64,000 nucleotides of DNA, from contig NZ_BCTJ01000011.1 of assembly GCF_001571225.1 (NCBI RefSeq), positions 62,001 through 126,000 of the forward strand, written 5' to 3'. The stretch's first letter is position 1. The number at the start of each line of letters is the position of its first letter. Positions 9,364 through 18,002 of the stretch are shown here, piece by piece. Both the position numbers and the translations under genes were made by a program. A model generated the notes under the pieces. The model did not search any database and was not told the DNA's origin. It was given only the letters and a program-made list of their open reading frames with translations. The DNA is from Hydrogenophaga palleronii NBRC 102513. GTDB taxonomy: Bacteria; Pseudomonadota; Gammaproteobacteria; Burkholderiales; Burkholderiaceae_C.

Positions 9364-9687
9364 TCAGGGGCAGAAGATGGACTTGAGCGTGGCGATGAGC
9401 CGGGCCACGTTCGGGTCCTCGATGCGGTAGTGCAGGGTCTGGGACTCGCGCCGGTACGCCACCAGGCCTTCCTCGCGCATGCGGGCGAGGTGCTGGGACA
9501 GGGCGGACTGGCTCAGCCCGATCTGCCCGTGCAGCGCACCCGCCGTCATCTCGCCGTGCTCGATCAGCAGGCAGAGCACGAGCAGGCGGTGTTCGTTGCC
9601 CACGGCGCGCAGCAGGGCGGCAGCCTGGGCGGCGCCTTCCTGCATAAAGCCGGCGTTGTCTTTGGATGTCATGGCGGTCATGGCCAA
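9364..9687 (-). CDS. ArsR-family repressor, SqrR/BigR-like (sulfide/persulfide sensor)
   Basis: This is a 107-residue winged-helix ArsR protein with recognition helix LSQSALSQHLARMREEGLV. It has just two cysteines, Cys39 (LVLCLL) and Cys106 (SIFCP). These are in the positions that define the dithiol persulfide sensors SqrR (Cys41/Cys107) and BigR. Metal-sensing motifs of ArsR or SmtB are not seen. Neighbours are a rhodanese and a persulfide dioxygenase-like enzyme. It probably represses both divergent units through the AT-rich spacer, with derepression when the cysteines form a polysulfide link. Confidence 0.87.
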   Translation of the reverse strand: MAMTAMTSKDNAGFMQEGAAQAAALLRAVGNEHRLLVLCLLIEHGEMTAGALHGQIGLSQSALSQHLARMREEGLVAYRRESQTLHYRIEDPNVARLIATLKSIFCP

Positions 9688-9690
9688 AGG

Positions 9691-9732
9691 TATTTCATAT
9701 TTTTCTAATTTAGCATATTCTAATATTCAGAT
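9691..9732. promoter_or_regulatory. AT-rich operator/promoter between the SqrR/BigR-like gene and the persulfide dioxygenase-like gene
   Basis: This stretch is strikingly AT-rich for the window. It contains two CATATT/TTCTAAT direct-repeat blocks and TTAG-CATATT-CTAA (9710-9723) as an inverted core. BigR-type regulators are known to bind AT-rich repeats at shared divergent promoters. The site assignment is inferred from position and composition. Confidence 0.6.
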
Positions 9733-9755
9733 TGAAACTCAGAACACGACACGCC

Positions 9756-10625
9756 ATGAACCCTTCTGCACAGATACAGGCCTTCTTCGACGAGGCCACG
9801 AACACCGTGAGTTACCTGGTGGCCGACCCGATCACGCGGCAGGCCGCGGTGATCGACCCGGTGCTCGACTACGAACACCGCAGCGGCAAGGTGTCCACCA
9901 CCTCGGCCGACCGCCTGCTGGCCGCCGCCGACGAGCAGGGGCTTGCCATCGCCTGGATCCTGGAGACACATGCCCACGCCGACCACCTCAGCGCCGCGCC
10001 TTACCTCAAGGGGAAAACGGGCGCGCGGGTCGCCATCGGCGAACACATTCGCGAGGTGCAGACCCTCTTCCGACCGGTGTTCCATCTGGATGACGTGTCG
10101 GGCGACGGCAGCGAGTTCGACCACCTGCTGCGAGACGGCGAAACCTTCCGCATCGGCTCGCTGGAGGTGCAGGTCATGCACACCCCGGGCCACACGCCGG
10201 CCTGCGTGTCCTACCGCATCGGCGACGCGGTGTTCGTGGGCGACACGCTGTTCATGCCCGACTACGGCACGGCGCGCGCGGACTTTCCCGGTGGCAGTGC
10301 CCAGACGCTGTACCGCTCGATCCGGCGGCTGCTCGCGCTGCCGCCGCAGACGCGGCTCTTCATGTGCCACGACTACAAGGCGCCGGGGCGCGCCACCCAT
10401 GCCTGGGAGAGCCGCGTGGCCGATCAACGTGCGCGCAACGTGCACGTTCACGACGGCGTGGACGAGGCCGCGTTCGTCGCCATGCGCCAGCAGCGCGACG
10501 CCACGCTGGCCGCACCGGCGCTGCTGTTGCCGTCGATCCAGGTCAACATCCGCGCGGGGCGTCTGCCGGTGGCCGAATCCAATGGTGTGCGTTACCTGAA
10601 GATCCCGCTGCGCCTGCCCGCGTGA
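9756..10625 (+). CDS. blh: MBL-fold persulfide dioxygenase-like / beta-lactamase hydrolase-like protein
   Basis: The 289-residue metallo-beta-lactamase-fold enzyme has metal motif THAHADH at residues 71-77, later HTPGHTPAC, and VFVGDTLF. These match the ETHE1/Blh group, which oxidises glutathione persulfide to sulfite. ATG 9756 is chosen because the frame's earlier start is a TTG inside the operator region. In Xylella and Agrobacterium, Blh-type proteins are BigR-controlled. The same pairing is seen here. Confidence 0.86.
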   Translation: MNPSAQIQAFFDEATNTVSYLVADPITRQAAVIDPVLDYEHRSGKVSTTSADRLLAAADEQGLAIAWILETHAHADHLSAAPYLKGKTGARVAIGEHIREVQTLFRPVFHLDDVSGDGSEFDHLLRDGETFRIGSLEVQVMHTPGHTPACVSYRIGDAVFVGDTLFMPDYGTARADFPGGSAQTLYRSIRRLLALPPQTRLFMCHDYKAPGRATHAWESRVADQRARNVHVHDGVDEAAFVAMRQQRDATLAAPALLLPSIQVNIRAGRLPVAESNGVRYLKIPLRLPA

Positions 10626-10643
10626 CGGGGCCGGCCCTGCCGG

Positions 10644-11501
10644 TCAGGGCGTGGTGATGTCGGCCTGAGCGGCCAGCGCGCGCAGCAGGCGGGCCGAGGC
10701 CTCATCGGCAGGGAAGAAGGTTTCCAGTGCCAGCTCCTGCAGCGTGATGTCGACCGGCGAGCCGAACACCGTGGTGGTGCTGATCAGGCGCAGCGTGCCC
10801 AGGGGCGTGTGGAACTCGAACGGCATCAGTACGCCGTGGTGCTCGCCGGGCAGGGCGCCTGCGTCCGGGCCGGCCGACTCGGGATAGGCCCTGAGTTCCG
10901 CCAGCAGGGCGGCCAGCGCGTCGTCGCCAGTGGTCTGGATCTGCTGGCGCAGGCGCTCGAACAGGTGCTCGCGCCATTGCCGCAGGTTGCGGATGCGCGG
11001 CGCCAGGCCTTCGGGGTGCAGGCTCAGGCGCAGCACGTTGACGTCGCCCTGCAAGAGAGCGGGGGACACGCCCGCCATCAGCGGCGCCACCATGCGGTTG
11101 CTCATCACCAGGTTCCAGTGCCGGTCCATGGCCAGCGCCGGCCAGGGCTCGTGGCAGTCCAGGATGCGTTGCACGGCGGCGCGCGCGCCCGCCATGTCGG
11201 GTGCGCCGAGCGCGCGTTCGCGGTACATGGGCGCGTAGCCCGCCGCCTCCAGCAGCGCATTGCGCTCGCGCAGCGGCACCTCGAGTCGGTCCACCAGGCG
11301 CAGCACCATGTCGCGGCTGGGGCTGGCGCGACCGGTCTCCACATAGCTCAGGTGGCGCGTGGACACATCGGCCACGTGCGCCAGCTCCAGCTGGCTCAGG
11401 CGCCGCCGCTGGCGCCAGTGGCGCAGGCGTTCGCCGAAGGGCGCGGGCGTGGACGGCGAAGCGGTACGGGCGGCGGGGCTGAGGGCATTCATGGGCGGCA
11501 T
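10644..11501 (-). CDS. XRE family regulator with MmyB-like ligand-binding domain
   Basis: The 285-residue protein has a Cro/C1-type helix-turn-helix at about residues 22-78 (RRRLSQLELAHVADVSTRHLSYVETGR). The motif is read in pieces: RLSQLELA, STRHLSYVE and PSRDMVLRL. The C-terminal domain, with WPALAMDRHWNLVMSN, is the PAS-like MmyB ligand domain. It probably autoregulates through the perfect palindrome 25 bases upstream of its start. The small membrane-protein gene beyond the palindrome is the likely target. The ligand is unknown. Confidence 0.88.
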   Translation of the reverse strand: MPPMNALSPAARTASPSTPAPFGERLRHWRQRRRLSQLELAHVADVSTRHLSYVETGRASPSRDMVLRLVDRLEVPLRERNALLEAAGYAPMYRERALGAPDMAGARAAVQRILDCHEPWPALAMDRHWNLVMSNRMVAPLMAGVSPALLQGDVNVLRLSLHPEGLAPRIRNLRQWREHLFERLRQQIQTTGDDALAALLAELRAYPESAGPDAGALPGEHHGVLMPFEFHTPLGTLRLISTTTVFGSPVDITLQELALETFFPADEASARLLRALAAQADITTP

Positions 11502-11525
11502 GGTAGGGCAGCGGCCGACGCGGCG

Positions 11526-11546
11526 CCATGACCTGCCAGGTCATGG
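11526..11546. promoter_or_regulatory. Perfect 10+1+10 palindrome, probable operator of the XRE regulator
   Basis: CCATGACCTG and CAGGTCATGG are exact reverse complements around a single C. The site lies between the divergent XRE gene (start 11501) and the membrane-protein gene (start 11629). Its symmetry and position are what is expected of a dimeric repressor site. Protein-DNA pairing is inferred. Confidence 0.75.
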
Positions 11547-11628
11547 ACGCGCGGCTGGCGCGGCACGAGCATGACCAGCGGGTTGTTCGCAGCCCGTCCT
11601 TCCTTTCATCCCATTTCAGGAGTGCTCC

Positions 11629-12042
11629 ATGTCTTTGCTCGACACCCTCACCTCACCCGCCGGCCTGCGTCGTGTGCTGGCTTTTGATGCCATCGCCGGC
11701 GGCGCCACCGGTGTGCTGCACCTGGGGCTGGCCGGCCCGCTGTCGGGCCTGCTCGGCTTGCCGGCCGCGCTGCTGCAAGGCACGGGCGTGGCGATCTTCG
11801 CGTTCGTTTCGCTGGCCGCGTGGCTGGCCATGCAGGCCGCGCCGCCGCGCGCCGCACTCACCACACTGGCGCTGGGCAACTTCGCCTGGGTCATTGGTTG
11901 TGTCGCCGTGGGCTTCGGTGCGGCGCCGGCGATCACGCCATGGGGCATGACCTATGCGCTGATGCAGGCGGTGGTGGTGCTGGTGCTGGCCGAGCTGCAG
12001 TGGATGGCGCCGCGGCGCCAGCGGCCGGCGCTGCTGGCCTGA
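11629..12042 (+). CDS. Small integral membrane protein (four predicted helices), function unknown
   Basis: This 137-residue, very hydrophobic protein has about four membrane spans (roughly 15-35, 42-65, 75-97 and 103-125). It has a short basic C-terminus. No catalytic motif is visible. An AGGAG ribosome site precedes ATG 11629. It is transcribed away from the XRE/MmyB regulator across a perfect palindrome, so it is probably that regulator's target. I do not recognise the family with certainty. Confidence 0.8.
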   Translation: MSLLDTLTSPAGLRRVLAFDAIAGGATGVLHLGLAGPLSGLLGLPAALLQGTGVAIFAFVSLAAWLAMQAAPPRAALTTLALGNFAWVIGCVAVGFGAAPAITPWGMTYALMQAVVVLVLAELQWMAPRRQRPALLA

Positions 12043-12087
12043 GTGGTTCATCGGGTTGCGCGGCGAGTGGGGCGGCCTGCAAAGGTC

Positions 12088-12115
12088 GCGTGCAGCGGCG
12101 TGCAGCGGCGTGCAG
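12088..12115. repeat. 10-bp tandem repeat upstream of the Mrp operon
   Basis: TGCAGCGGCG occurs twice in tandem (12091-12110), flanked by partial copies on both sides. It sits in the 168-base spacer before the antiporter operon, which also holds AAGGAGAAAAAAAG. No clear promoter was chosen. It may be simple slippage. Confidence 0.5.
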
Positions 12116-12210
12116 CATGGGTCAATGTTGCAATGCACAAGGAGAAAAAAAGCGGATGAACTTTTCGCGTCAGTCGATGGTCAGCACGGAGCCACTAAAC
12201 TCGAAGGCCC

Positions 12211-15174
12211 ATGCACGTCTCCCTGATCTTCCTTGTCGCCCTCCCATTCGTGGGCAGTTTGCTCGCCGCTTTATTGCCGGCGAACGCACGCAACACCGAA
12301 TCAACACTGGCTGGCGCCATCGCGCTGTTCTGTGCGGTGCAGGCCGCGATGTACTTCCCCGAGGTGGCCGCTGGCGGCGTGATCCGGCAGGAGTTCGTCT
12401 GGCTGCCATCGCTCGGCCTGAACTTCGTATTGCGCATGGACGGCTTCGCGTGGATGTTCTCCATGCTGATCCTGGGCATCGGTTCGCTGGTGGTGCTGTA
12501 CGCGCGCTACTACATGTCGGAAGACGACCCGGTACCGCGCTTCTTTTCCTTCCTGCTGGCCTTCATGGGCGCCATGAGTGGCGTGGTGCTGTCGGGCAAC
12601 CTGGTGCAGCTGGTGCTGTTCTGGGAGCTCACCAGCCTGTTCTCTTTCCTGCTGATCGGGTACTGGCACCACCGGCGTGACGCACGGCGCGGCGCGCGCA
12701 TGGCGCTCACCGTGACCGGCGCGGGCGGCCTGTGCCTGCTGGCCGGGGTGCTGGTGCTGGGCCACATCGTCGGCAGCTACGACCTCGACGTGGTGCTGAT
12801 GGCCGGCAACGTGGTGCGCAGCCACCCGCTGTACACCACGGCACTGATCCTGATCCTGCTCGGCGCGCTGACCAAGAGCGCGCAGTTCCCGTTCCATTTC
12901 TGGCTGCCGCACGCCATGGCGGCGCCAACACCGGTCTCGGCCTACCTGCATTCGGCCACCATGGTGAAGGCCGGTGTGTTCCTGCTGGCGCGGCTGTGGC
13001 CGGTGCTGGCCGGCACCGACGAGTGGTTCTGGATCGTCACCTGCTCGGGCCTGGTCACGCTGCTGATCGGGGGCTTTGCCGCCATCTTCCAGAACGACCT
13101 CAAGGGCCTGCTCGCGTACTCGACCATCTCGCACCTGGGCCTGATCACCACCCTGCTGGGCATGAACAGCCCGCTGGCCGCGGTGGCGGCGGTGTTCCAC
13201 ATCATCAACCACGCCACCTTCAAGGCTTCGCTGTTCATGGCGGTGGGCATCATCGACCACGAGGCCGGCACACGCGACATCCGCAGGCTCTCGGGGCTGG
13301 CGCGCTACATGCCGGTGACCGCCACACTCACCATGGTGGCCGGCGCGGCCATGGCCGGCGTGCCGCTGCTCAACGGCTTCATCTCGAAAGAGATGTTCTT
13401 CACCGAAGCGGTGTTCGTGAGCGCCGCACCCTGGTTCCAGCGCGTGCTGCCGATCGCCGCGGTGGTGGCCGGCATGTTCAGCGTGGCCTATTCGCTGCGT
13501 TTCACCGCGCGCGTGTTCTTCGGCCCCGACACCTGCTCCAACCTGCCGCGCCTGCCGCACGAGCCGCCGCACTGGATGCGCGTGCCGATCGAGGTGCTGG
13601 TGCTGGCCTGTCTGGTGGTGGGCATCGTGCCGCAGTGGTCGATCCAGCACATCCTGGGCACCGCGGCGGCGCCGGTGGTGGGCGGCACGCTGCCCGAGTT
13701 CGATCTGGCGGTCTGGCACGGCTTCAACCTGCCGCTGTGGATGAGTTTCCTGGCGCTGGCCGGCGGCATCGTGCTCTACATGCTGCTGCGCAAGCCGCTG
13801 CAGGCCGGCCGCTTCCTGCGCGCCCCGCTGGTGGGCCTGTTCAACGGCAAGCGCATGTTCCACCACACCATGGCTCGCCTGACCGCCGGCGCGCGCAGCC
13901 TGCTGCGCCTGCTGGGCACGCGCCGCCTGCAGCCGCAGCTGTTCCTGCTGGTGCTGGTGACGGTGCTGGGTGCGTATGCCGCGTTCCGCATGGCCGCGCC
14001 CGACGCGAAGCTGACCACGGGCGACCGCGAGCAGCTCACCTTCTCGCCCATGTTCGCGCTGCTGTGGGTGGTGGGCGTGGGTGCGGCCGTGGGCGCCGTG
14101 TGGCAGGCCAAATACCACCGGCTGACCGCGCTGGCGCTGATGAGCGTCTCGGGCCTGACCACGGTGATCACCTTCGCCTGGTTCTCGGCCCCCGACCTGG
14201 CGCTCACCCAGCTGTCGGTGGAGGCGGTGACCACGGTGCTGATCCTGCTCGGCCTGCGCTGGCTGCCCAAGCGGCTGGAGGTGCAGGACCAGGCCGAGCC
14301 GCTGTGGGTGCGCGTCAAGGCCAAGGGCCGGCGTTCGCGCGACCTGGTGCTGGCGCTGGCCGCCGGCGGTGGCATGGCCGGCCTGTCGTATGCGCTGATG
14401 ACGCGCGAGTTTCCGCAGAGCATCTCGCCGTTCTTCCTTGAGCGTTCGCTGCCCGAAGGCGGTGGCACCAACGTGGTCAACGTGATGCTGGTGGACTTCC
14501 GCGGCTTCGACACGCTGGGCGAGATCACCGTGCTGGGCATCGTTGCGCTCACGGTCTACGCGCTGCTGCGGCGTTTCCGCCCGGCGCCCGAGAGCGCCGA
14601 CCTCACGGCCCAGCAGCGTGCGCTGCCGGCCGACCTGGACACCGACCTGATCAACCCCGGCATGGCCGAAGACACGGCCCAGGGTTACCTCATGGTGCCG
14701 GCGGTGATGGTGCGCCTGGTGCTGCCGATCGCGGCGGTGATCTCGGTGTACCTCTTCATGCGCGGCCACAACGAACCGGGTGGCGGCTTCGTGGCCGGCC
14801 TGGTGCTGTCCACCGCGTTCATCCTGCAGTACATCGTCTCGGGCACGCAGTGGGTCGAGGCCCACATGCAGCTGATGCCGCAGCGCTGGATCGCGGCCGG
14901 CCTGCTCACCGCCACGGCCACCGGCCTGGGCTCGTTCGTGTTCGGTTATCCGTTCCTGACCACGCACACCGCCCACCTGGACCTGCCGCTGCTGGGCGAG
15001 ATCCACATCGCCAGCGCGCTGTTCTACGACATCGGCGTCTTCACCCTGGTGGTGGGCGCAACCCTGCTGATCCTGACCGCGCTGGGCCACCAGTCGGTGC
15101 GTGGTCACCGCCAGGCCAAGGTGGCCGAGCAGGAAGTACTGGAAGAAAAAATGGAAGCTGAGGGGGCACGCTAA
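12211..15174 (+). CDS. mrpA: Monovalent cation/H+ antiporter subunit A fused to subunit B (MrpA-MrpB)
   Basis: The 987-residue membrane protein is the large subunit of a multisubunit Na+/H+ (or K+/H+) antiporter. Residues about 60-480 are the complex I NuoL-like proton/cation-translocating domain (HSATMVKAGVFLLARL, FQNDLKGLLAYSTISHLGL). A subunit A C-terminal region follows. From about residue 825 comes an MnhB domain (LFMRGHNEPGGGFVAGLVLS), so A and B are one polypeptide, as in PhaAB systems. ATG 12211 has GAAGG upstream. It is the first gene of a tightly overlapping six-gene operon. Confidence 0.95.
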   Translation: MHVSLIFLVALPFVGSLLAALLPANARNTESTLAGAIALFCAVQAAMYFPEVAAGGVIRQEFVWLPSLGLNFVLRMDGFAWMFSMLILGIGSLVVLYARYYMSEDDPVPRFFSFLLAFMGAMSGVVLSGNLVQLVLFWELTSLFSFLLIGYWHHRRDARRGARMALTVTGAGGLCLLAGVLVLGHIVGSYDLDVVLMAGNVVRSHPLYTTALILILLGALTKSAQFPFHFWLPHAMAAPTPVSAYLHSATMVKAGVFLLARLWPVLAGTDEWFWIVTCSGLVTLLIGGFAAIFQNDLKGLLAYSTISHLGLITTLLGMNSPLAAVAAVFHIINHATFKASLFMAVGIIDHEAGTRDIRRLSGLARYMPVTATLTMVAGAAMAGVPLLNGFISKEMFFTEAVFVSAAPWFQRVLPIAAVVAGMFSVAYSLRFTARVFFGPDTCSNLPRLPHEPPHWMRVPIEVLVLACLVVGIVPQWSIQHILGTAAAPVVGGTLPEFDLAVWHGFNLPLWMSFLALAGGIVLYMLLRKPLQAGRFLRAPLVGLFNGKRMFHHTMARLTAGARSLLRLLGTRRLQPQLFLLVLVTVLGAYAAFRMAAPDAKLTTGDREQLTFSPMFALLWVVGVGAAVGAVWQAKYHRLTALALMSVSGLTTVITFAWFSAPDLALTQLSVEAVTTVLILLGLRWLPKRLEVQDQAEPLWVRVKAKGRRSRDLVLALAAGGGMAGLSYALMTREFPQSISPFFLERSLPEGGGTNVVNVMLVDFRGFDTLGEITVLGIVALTVYALLRRFRPAPESADLTAQQRALPADLDTDLINPGMAEDTAQGYLMVPAVMVRLVLPIAAVISVYLFMRGHNEPGGGFVAGLVLSTAFILQYIVSGTQWVEAHMQLMPQRWIAAGLLTATATGLGSFVFGYPFLTTHTAHLDLPLLGEIHIASALFYDIGVFTLVVGATLLILTALGHQSVRGHRQAKVAEQEVLEEKMEAEGAR

Positions 15175-15518
15175 TGGAACTCGTCATGGCCATTGCCATC
15201 GGAGCGCTGACCGCCTGTGGCGTCTGGCTGATGCTGCGCCCGCGCACCTACCAGGTCATCATGGGCCTGTGCCTGCTCAGCTACAGCGTCAACCTGTTCA
15301 TCTTCAGCATGGGCCGCCTCTCGGTCGACAGCGAGCCGGTGCTCACGCCCGGCCTGCCGGCCACGCTGCTGCAATACGACGACCCGATGCCGCAGGCGCT
15401 GGTGTTGACCGCCATCGTGATCGGCTTCGCCATGACCGCGCTGTTCCTGGTGGTGCTGCTGGCGCAGCGCGGCTTCTTCGGCAATGACCATGTGGACGGC
15501 CAGGGGGACGCAGAGTGA
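15174..15518 (+). CDS. mrpC: Na+/H+ antiporter subunit C
   Basis: This 114-residue NuoK-like subunit has three helices, with the motif MGLCLLSYSVNLFIFSMG and DPMPQALVLTAIVIGFAMTA, here noted in short pieces. PQALVLTAIVIG is the hallmark of MnhC/NuoK proteins. The start ATG overlaps the mrpA stop (TAATG), which implies coupled translation. It works within the membrane antiporter complex for pH and Na+ homeostasis. Confidence 0.95.
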   Translation: MELVMAIAIGALTACGVWLMLRPRTYQVIMGLCLLSYSVNLFIFSMGRLSVDSEPVLTPGLPATLLQYDDPMPQALVLTAIVIGFAMTALFLVVLLAQRGFFGNDHVDGQGDAE

Positions 15519-15538
15519 GCGGAGGAGGCGTCTTCGAG

Positions 15539-17239
15539 ATGATTGCCGAGGCTTTCATGCCTCACCTGATGGTGGCCCCCATCCTGCTGCCGCTGGCCAC
15601 GGCCTGCGTGCTGCTGTTCGTGGGCGACCGCCGGCGCCGCACCAAGGCTGCCATCGGCCTGAGCGCAACGGTGCTCAACCTGGTGGTGGCGGTGGCCTTG
15701 CTGCTGTGGAGCAAACGCGGCGAGGGCCCGAGCGCCTTCGGCGTCTACCTGCCGGGCAACTGGGACGTGCCCTTCGGCATCGTGCTGGTGCTCGACCGCC
15801 TCTCGGCGCTGATGGTGTTGCTGGCCGGGCTGGTGGCGCTGATGGCGCTGCTGTTCGCACTGGCGCGCTGGCACAAGGCCGGGGCGCATTTCCAGCCGCT
15901 GTTCCAGTTCCAGATCATGGGCCTGAACGGCGCCTTCCTCACCGGCGACCTGTTCAACCTGTTCGTGTTCTTCGAGGTCATGCTGGCCGCGTCCTACGGT
16001 TTGCTGTTGCACGGCTCGGGCCCGTCGCGCGTGAAGGCCGGCCTGCAGTACATCGCCATCAACCTGGCGGCGTCCTCGCTGTTCCTGGTCGGTGCGTCGA
16101 TGATCTACGGCGTTTCCGGCACGCTCAACATGGCCGACCTGGCCGCGCGCATTCCCGACATCGCCAGCACCGACCGCGCGCTGCTGCACACCGCCTGCGC
16201 CATCCTGGCCGTGGCCTTCCTGGCCAAGGCGGCGATGTGGCCGCTCAACTTCTGGCTGGTGCCGGCGTACTCCAGTGCCAGTGCGCCCTCGGCCGCGATG
16301 TTCGCGTTGCTCACCAAGGTCGGCATCTACGTGCTGCTGCGCCTGTCCACGCTGCTGTTCTCGCCCGAGGCCGGTGAGTCGGCCAGCTTCGGCAGCCAGT
16401 TCCTGGCCTGGGGCGGCATGGCCACGCTGGCGTTTGGCGCCATCGGCATGCTGGCCTCGCAGCGGCCGGCGCGGCTGGCGGGTTATGCGGTCATCGTGTC
16501 GTCGGGCACGCTGCTCGCGGTGATCGGTTTTGCCCGGCCCGAGCTCACCGCCAGCGCGCTCTATTACCTGCCGACCTCCACCCTGGCGGTGGCGGCGTTC
16601 TTCCTGCTCGCCGAGCTGATGGACCGCTCGCGCACCGACCCGGCCACGCAGCGCGCACCCGAAGACGAAGAAGACCACCTGCCGTTTGCGCTGGCCGATC
16701 TGGAGATCGCCCGCACCGCCAACCTGGACGAAGACGAGGAGGTGCTGATCGGCCGCGCCATTCCGGCCTCCACCGCGCTGCTGGGCCTGGCCTTCATCAG
16801 CTGCACCGTGCTGGTGGCCGGCCTGCCGCCGCTGTCGGGCTTCATCGGCAAGTTCGCCATGTTGTCCTCGCTGCTGCCGCTGCAGAACGCATCGCCGGCG
16901 GTGAGTGCCGCGAGCTGGACGCTGATGGCGCTGGTGATCACCTCCGGCCTGTTCGCGCTGGTGGCGCTGTCGCGCACCGGCATCCGCTTCTTCTGGGCCC
17001 CGCTGGAGCGCGGCGCTCACCTGTTGCGCGTGGCCGAGTACCTGCCGATCGCCATCCTCATCACCCTCTGCGTGCTGTTCACCGTGCGCGGTGAAGCGGT
17101 GCTGCGCTACACCCAGGCCACCGCGCAGGCCCTGTACCAGCCGGGTGGCTACATCGGCGCCGTGTTCTCCGCCCGGCCCGTGCCCACCCCCACCAATGCC
17201 GAACGCCTGGGCGTGCCGGCGCCGGAGGCCCGGCCATGA
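15539..17239 (+). CDS. mrpD: Na+/H+ antiporter subunit D
   Basis: This NuoN/NuoM-like membrane subunit is 566 residues from ATG 15539. The frame also opens at GTG 15515, overlapping mrpC. However, GGAGGAGG at 15521-15528 is well placed for the later ATG, whose product starts with a normal membrane helix. Conserved pieces include GDLFNLFVFFEVMLAASYGLL and AKAAMWPLNFWLVPAYSSA, here named only as landmarks. A charged acidic loop (about residues 362-405) is longer than in typical MrpD. It is a core ion-translocating subunit. Confidence 0.93.
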   Translation: MIAEAFMPHLMVAPILLPLATACVLLFVGDRRRRTKAAIGLSATVLNLVVAVALLLWSKRGEGPSAFGVYLPGNWDVPFGIVLVLDRLSALMVLLAGLVALMALLFALARWHKAGAHFQPLFQFQIMGLNGAFLTGDLFNLFVFFEVMLAASYGLLLHGSGPSRVKAGLQYIAINLAASSLFLVGASMIYGVSGTLNMADLAARIPDIASTDRALLHTACAILAVAFLAKAAMWPLNFWLVPAYSSASAPSAAMFALLTKVGIYVLLRLSTLLFSPEAGESASFGSQFLAWGGMATLAFGAIGMLASQRPARLAGYAVIVSSGTLLAVIGFARPELTASALYYLPTSTLAVAAFFLLAELMDRSRTDPATQRAPEDEEDHLPFALADLEIARTANLDEDEEVLIGRAIPASTALLGLAFISCTVLVAGLPPLSGFIGKFAMLSSLLPLQNASPAVSAASWTLMALVITSGLFALVALSRTGIRFFWAPLERGAHLLRVAEYLPIAILITLCVLFTVRGEAVLRYTQATAQALYQPGGYIGAVFSARPVPTPTNAERLGVPAPEARP

Positions 17240-17727
17240 TGCGACGCCTGTTTCCCGCTCCCCTGTTGTCGCTGGCGCTGATCGCGCTGTGGCTGGTGCT
17301 CAACAATTCGTATGGCCTGGGCCAGTGGATCATGGCCGTGGTGCTGGGGGTGGCGGTGCCGCTGCTCACCCAGTCGCTGCGGCCCACGCCGGTGCGTTTC
17401 AGCCACCCCTGGGTGGCCTTCAAGCTGTTCATGAGCGTCGGGCGCGACGTGATCGAGTGGAACTGGCGCGTGCTGCGCGGCACGCTGGGGCGTGGCGAGC
17501 ACATGCCGCATGGTGGCTTCATCACCGTGCCGCTGGACATGCGCGATCCCAACGGCCTGGCGGTGCTGGCCGCCATCATGTGCGTGATCCCGGGCACCAT
17601 CTGGTCCGAGCTCTCGCTGGACCGCAGCGTGCTGCGCGTGCACATCTTCGACCTGCAGGACGCGGAGCACGAGATCCAGCTGATCAAGAACCGCTACGAG
17701 CGCCCGTTGATGGAGATCTTCGAATGA
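17236..17727 (+). CDS. mrpE: Na+/H+ antiporter subunit E
   Basis: This 163-residue MnhE-family protein has N-terminal helices and a cytoplasmic C-terminal region, with VIEWNWRVLRG and TVPLDMRDPNGLAVLAAIM. The C-terminal IPGTIWSEL is the family's conserved segment. Its start overlaps the mrpD stop by four bases (ATGA), so translation is probably coupled. MrpE is needed for full antiport activity, though it has no complex I homologue. Confidence 0.93.
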   Translation: MMRRLFPAPLLSLALIALWLVLNNSYGLGQWIMAVVLGVAVPLLTQSLRPTPVRFSHPWVAFKLFMSVGRDVIEWNWRVLRGTLGRGEHMPHGGFITVPLDMRDPNGLAVLAAIMCVIPGTIWSELSLDRSVLRVHIFDLQDAEHEIQLIKNRYERPLMEIFE

Positions 17728-18002
17728 CCTCATTCCTGTTTGCGGCCATCGTCTTCACGCTGGCGTGTTACGTGCTCGCCATGGCGCTGGCGCTGCTGCG
17801 CCTGTACCGCGGCCCGTCGGCGCAAGACCGCGTGCTGGCCATGGACCTGATCTACACCATCGGCATGCTGGTGCTGATGGTGCTGGCCATCCGCTACCGC
17901 AGTGCGATGTACTTCGAGGCCGCCTTGCTGATCGCGGTGTTTGGTTTCGTCAGTTCGGCCGCCATGGCCAAGTTCCTGTTGCGTGGAGAGGTGATCGAAT
18001 GA
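17724..18002 (+). CDS. mrpF: Na+/H+ antiporter subunit F
   Basis: This 92-residue protein has three helices, with the MnhF motif RLYRGPSAQDRVLAMDLI and ALLIAVFGFVSSAAMAKF. The start ATG 17724 overlaps the mrpE stop (ATGA). Its conserved Asp in QDRVLAMD is typical of the family, which is implicated in ion conduction. It sits inside a longer open frame whose upstream part is a shadow of mrpE. Confidence 0.93.
   Translation: MTSFLFAAIVFTLACYVLAMALALLRLYRGPSAQDRVLAMDLIYTIGMLVLMVLAIRYRSAMYFEAALLIAVFGFVSSAAMAKFLLRGEVIE

Noticed and set aside
12301..15108. 935-codon leftward open frame opposite mrpA
   Set aside because: Gln/His/Arg-rich antisense shadow of a convincing membrane antiporter gene.
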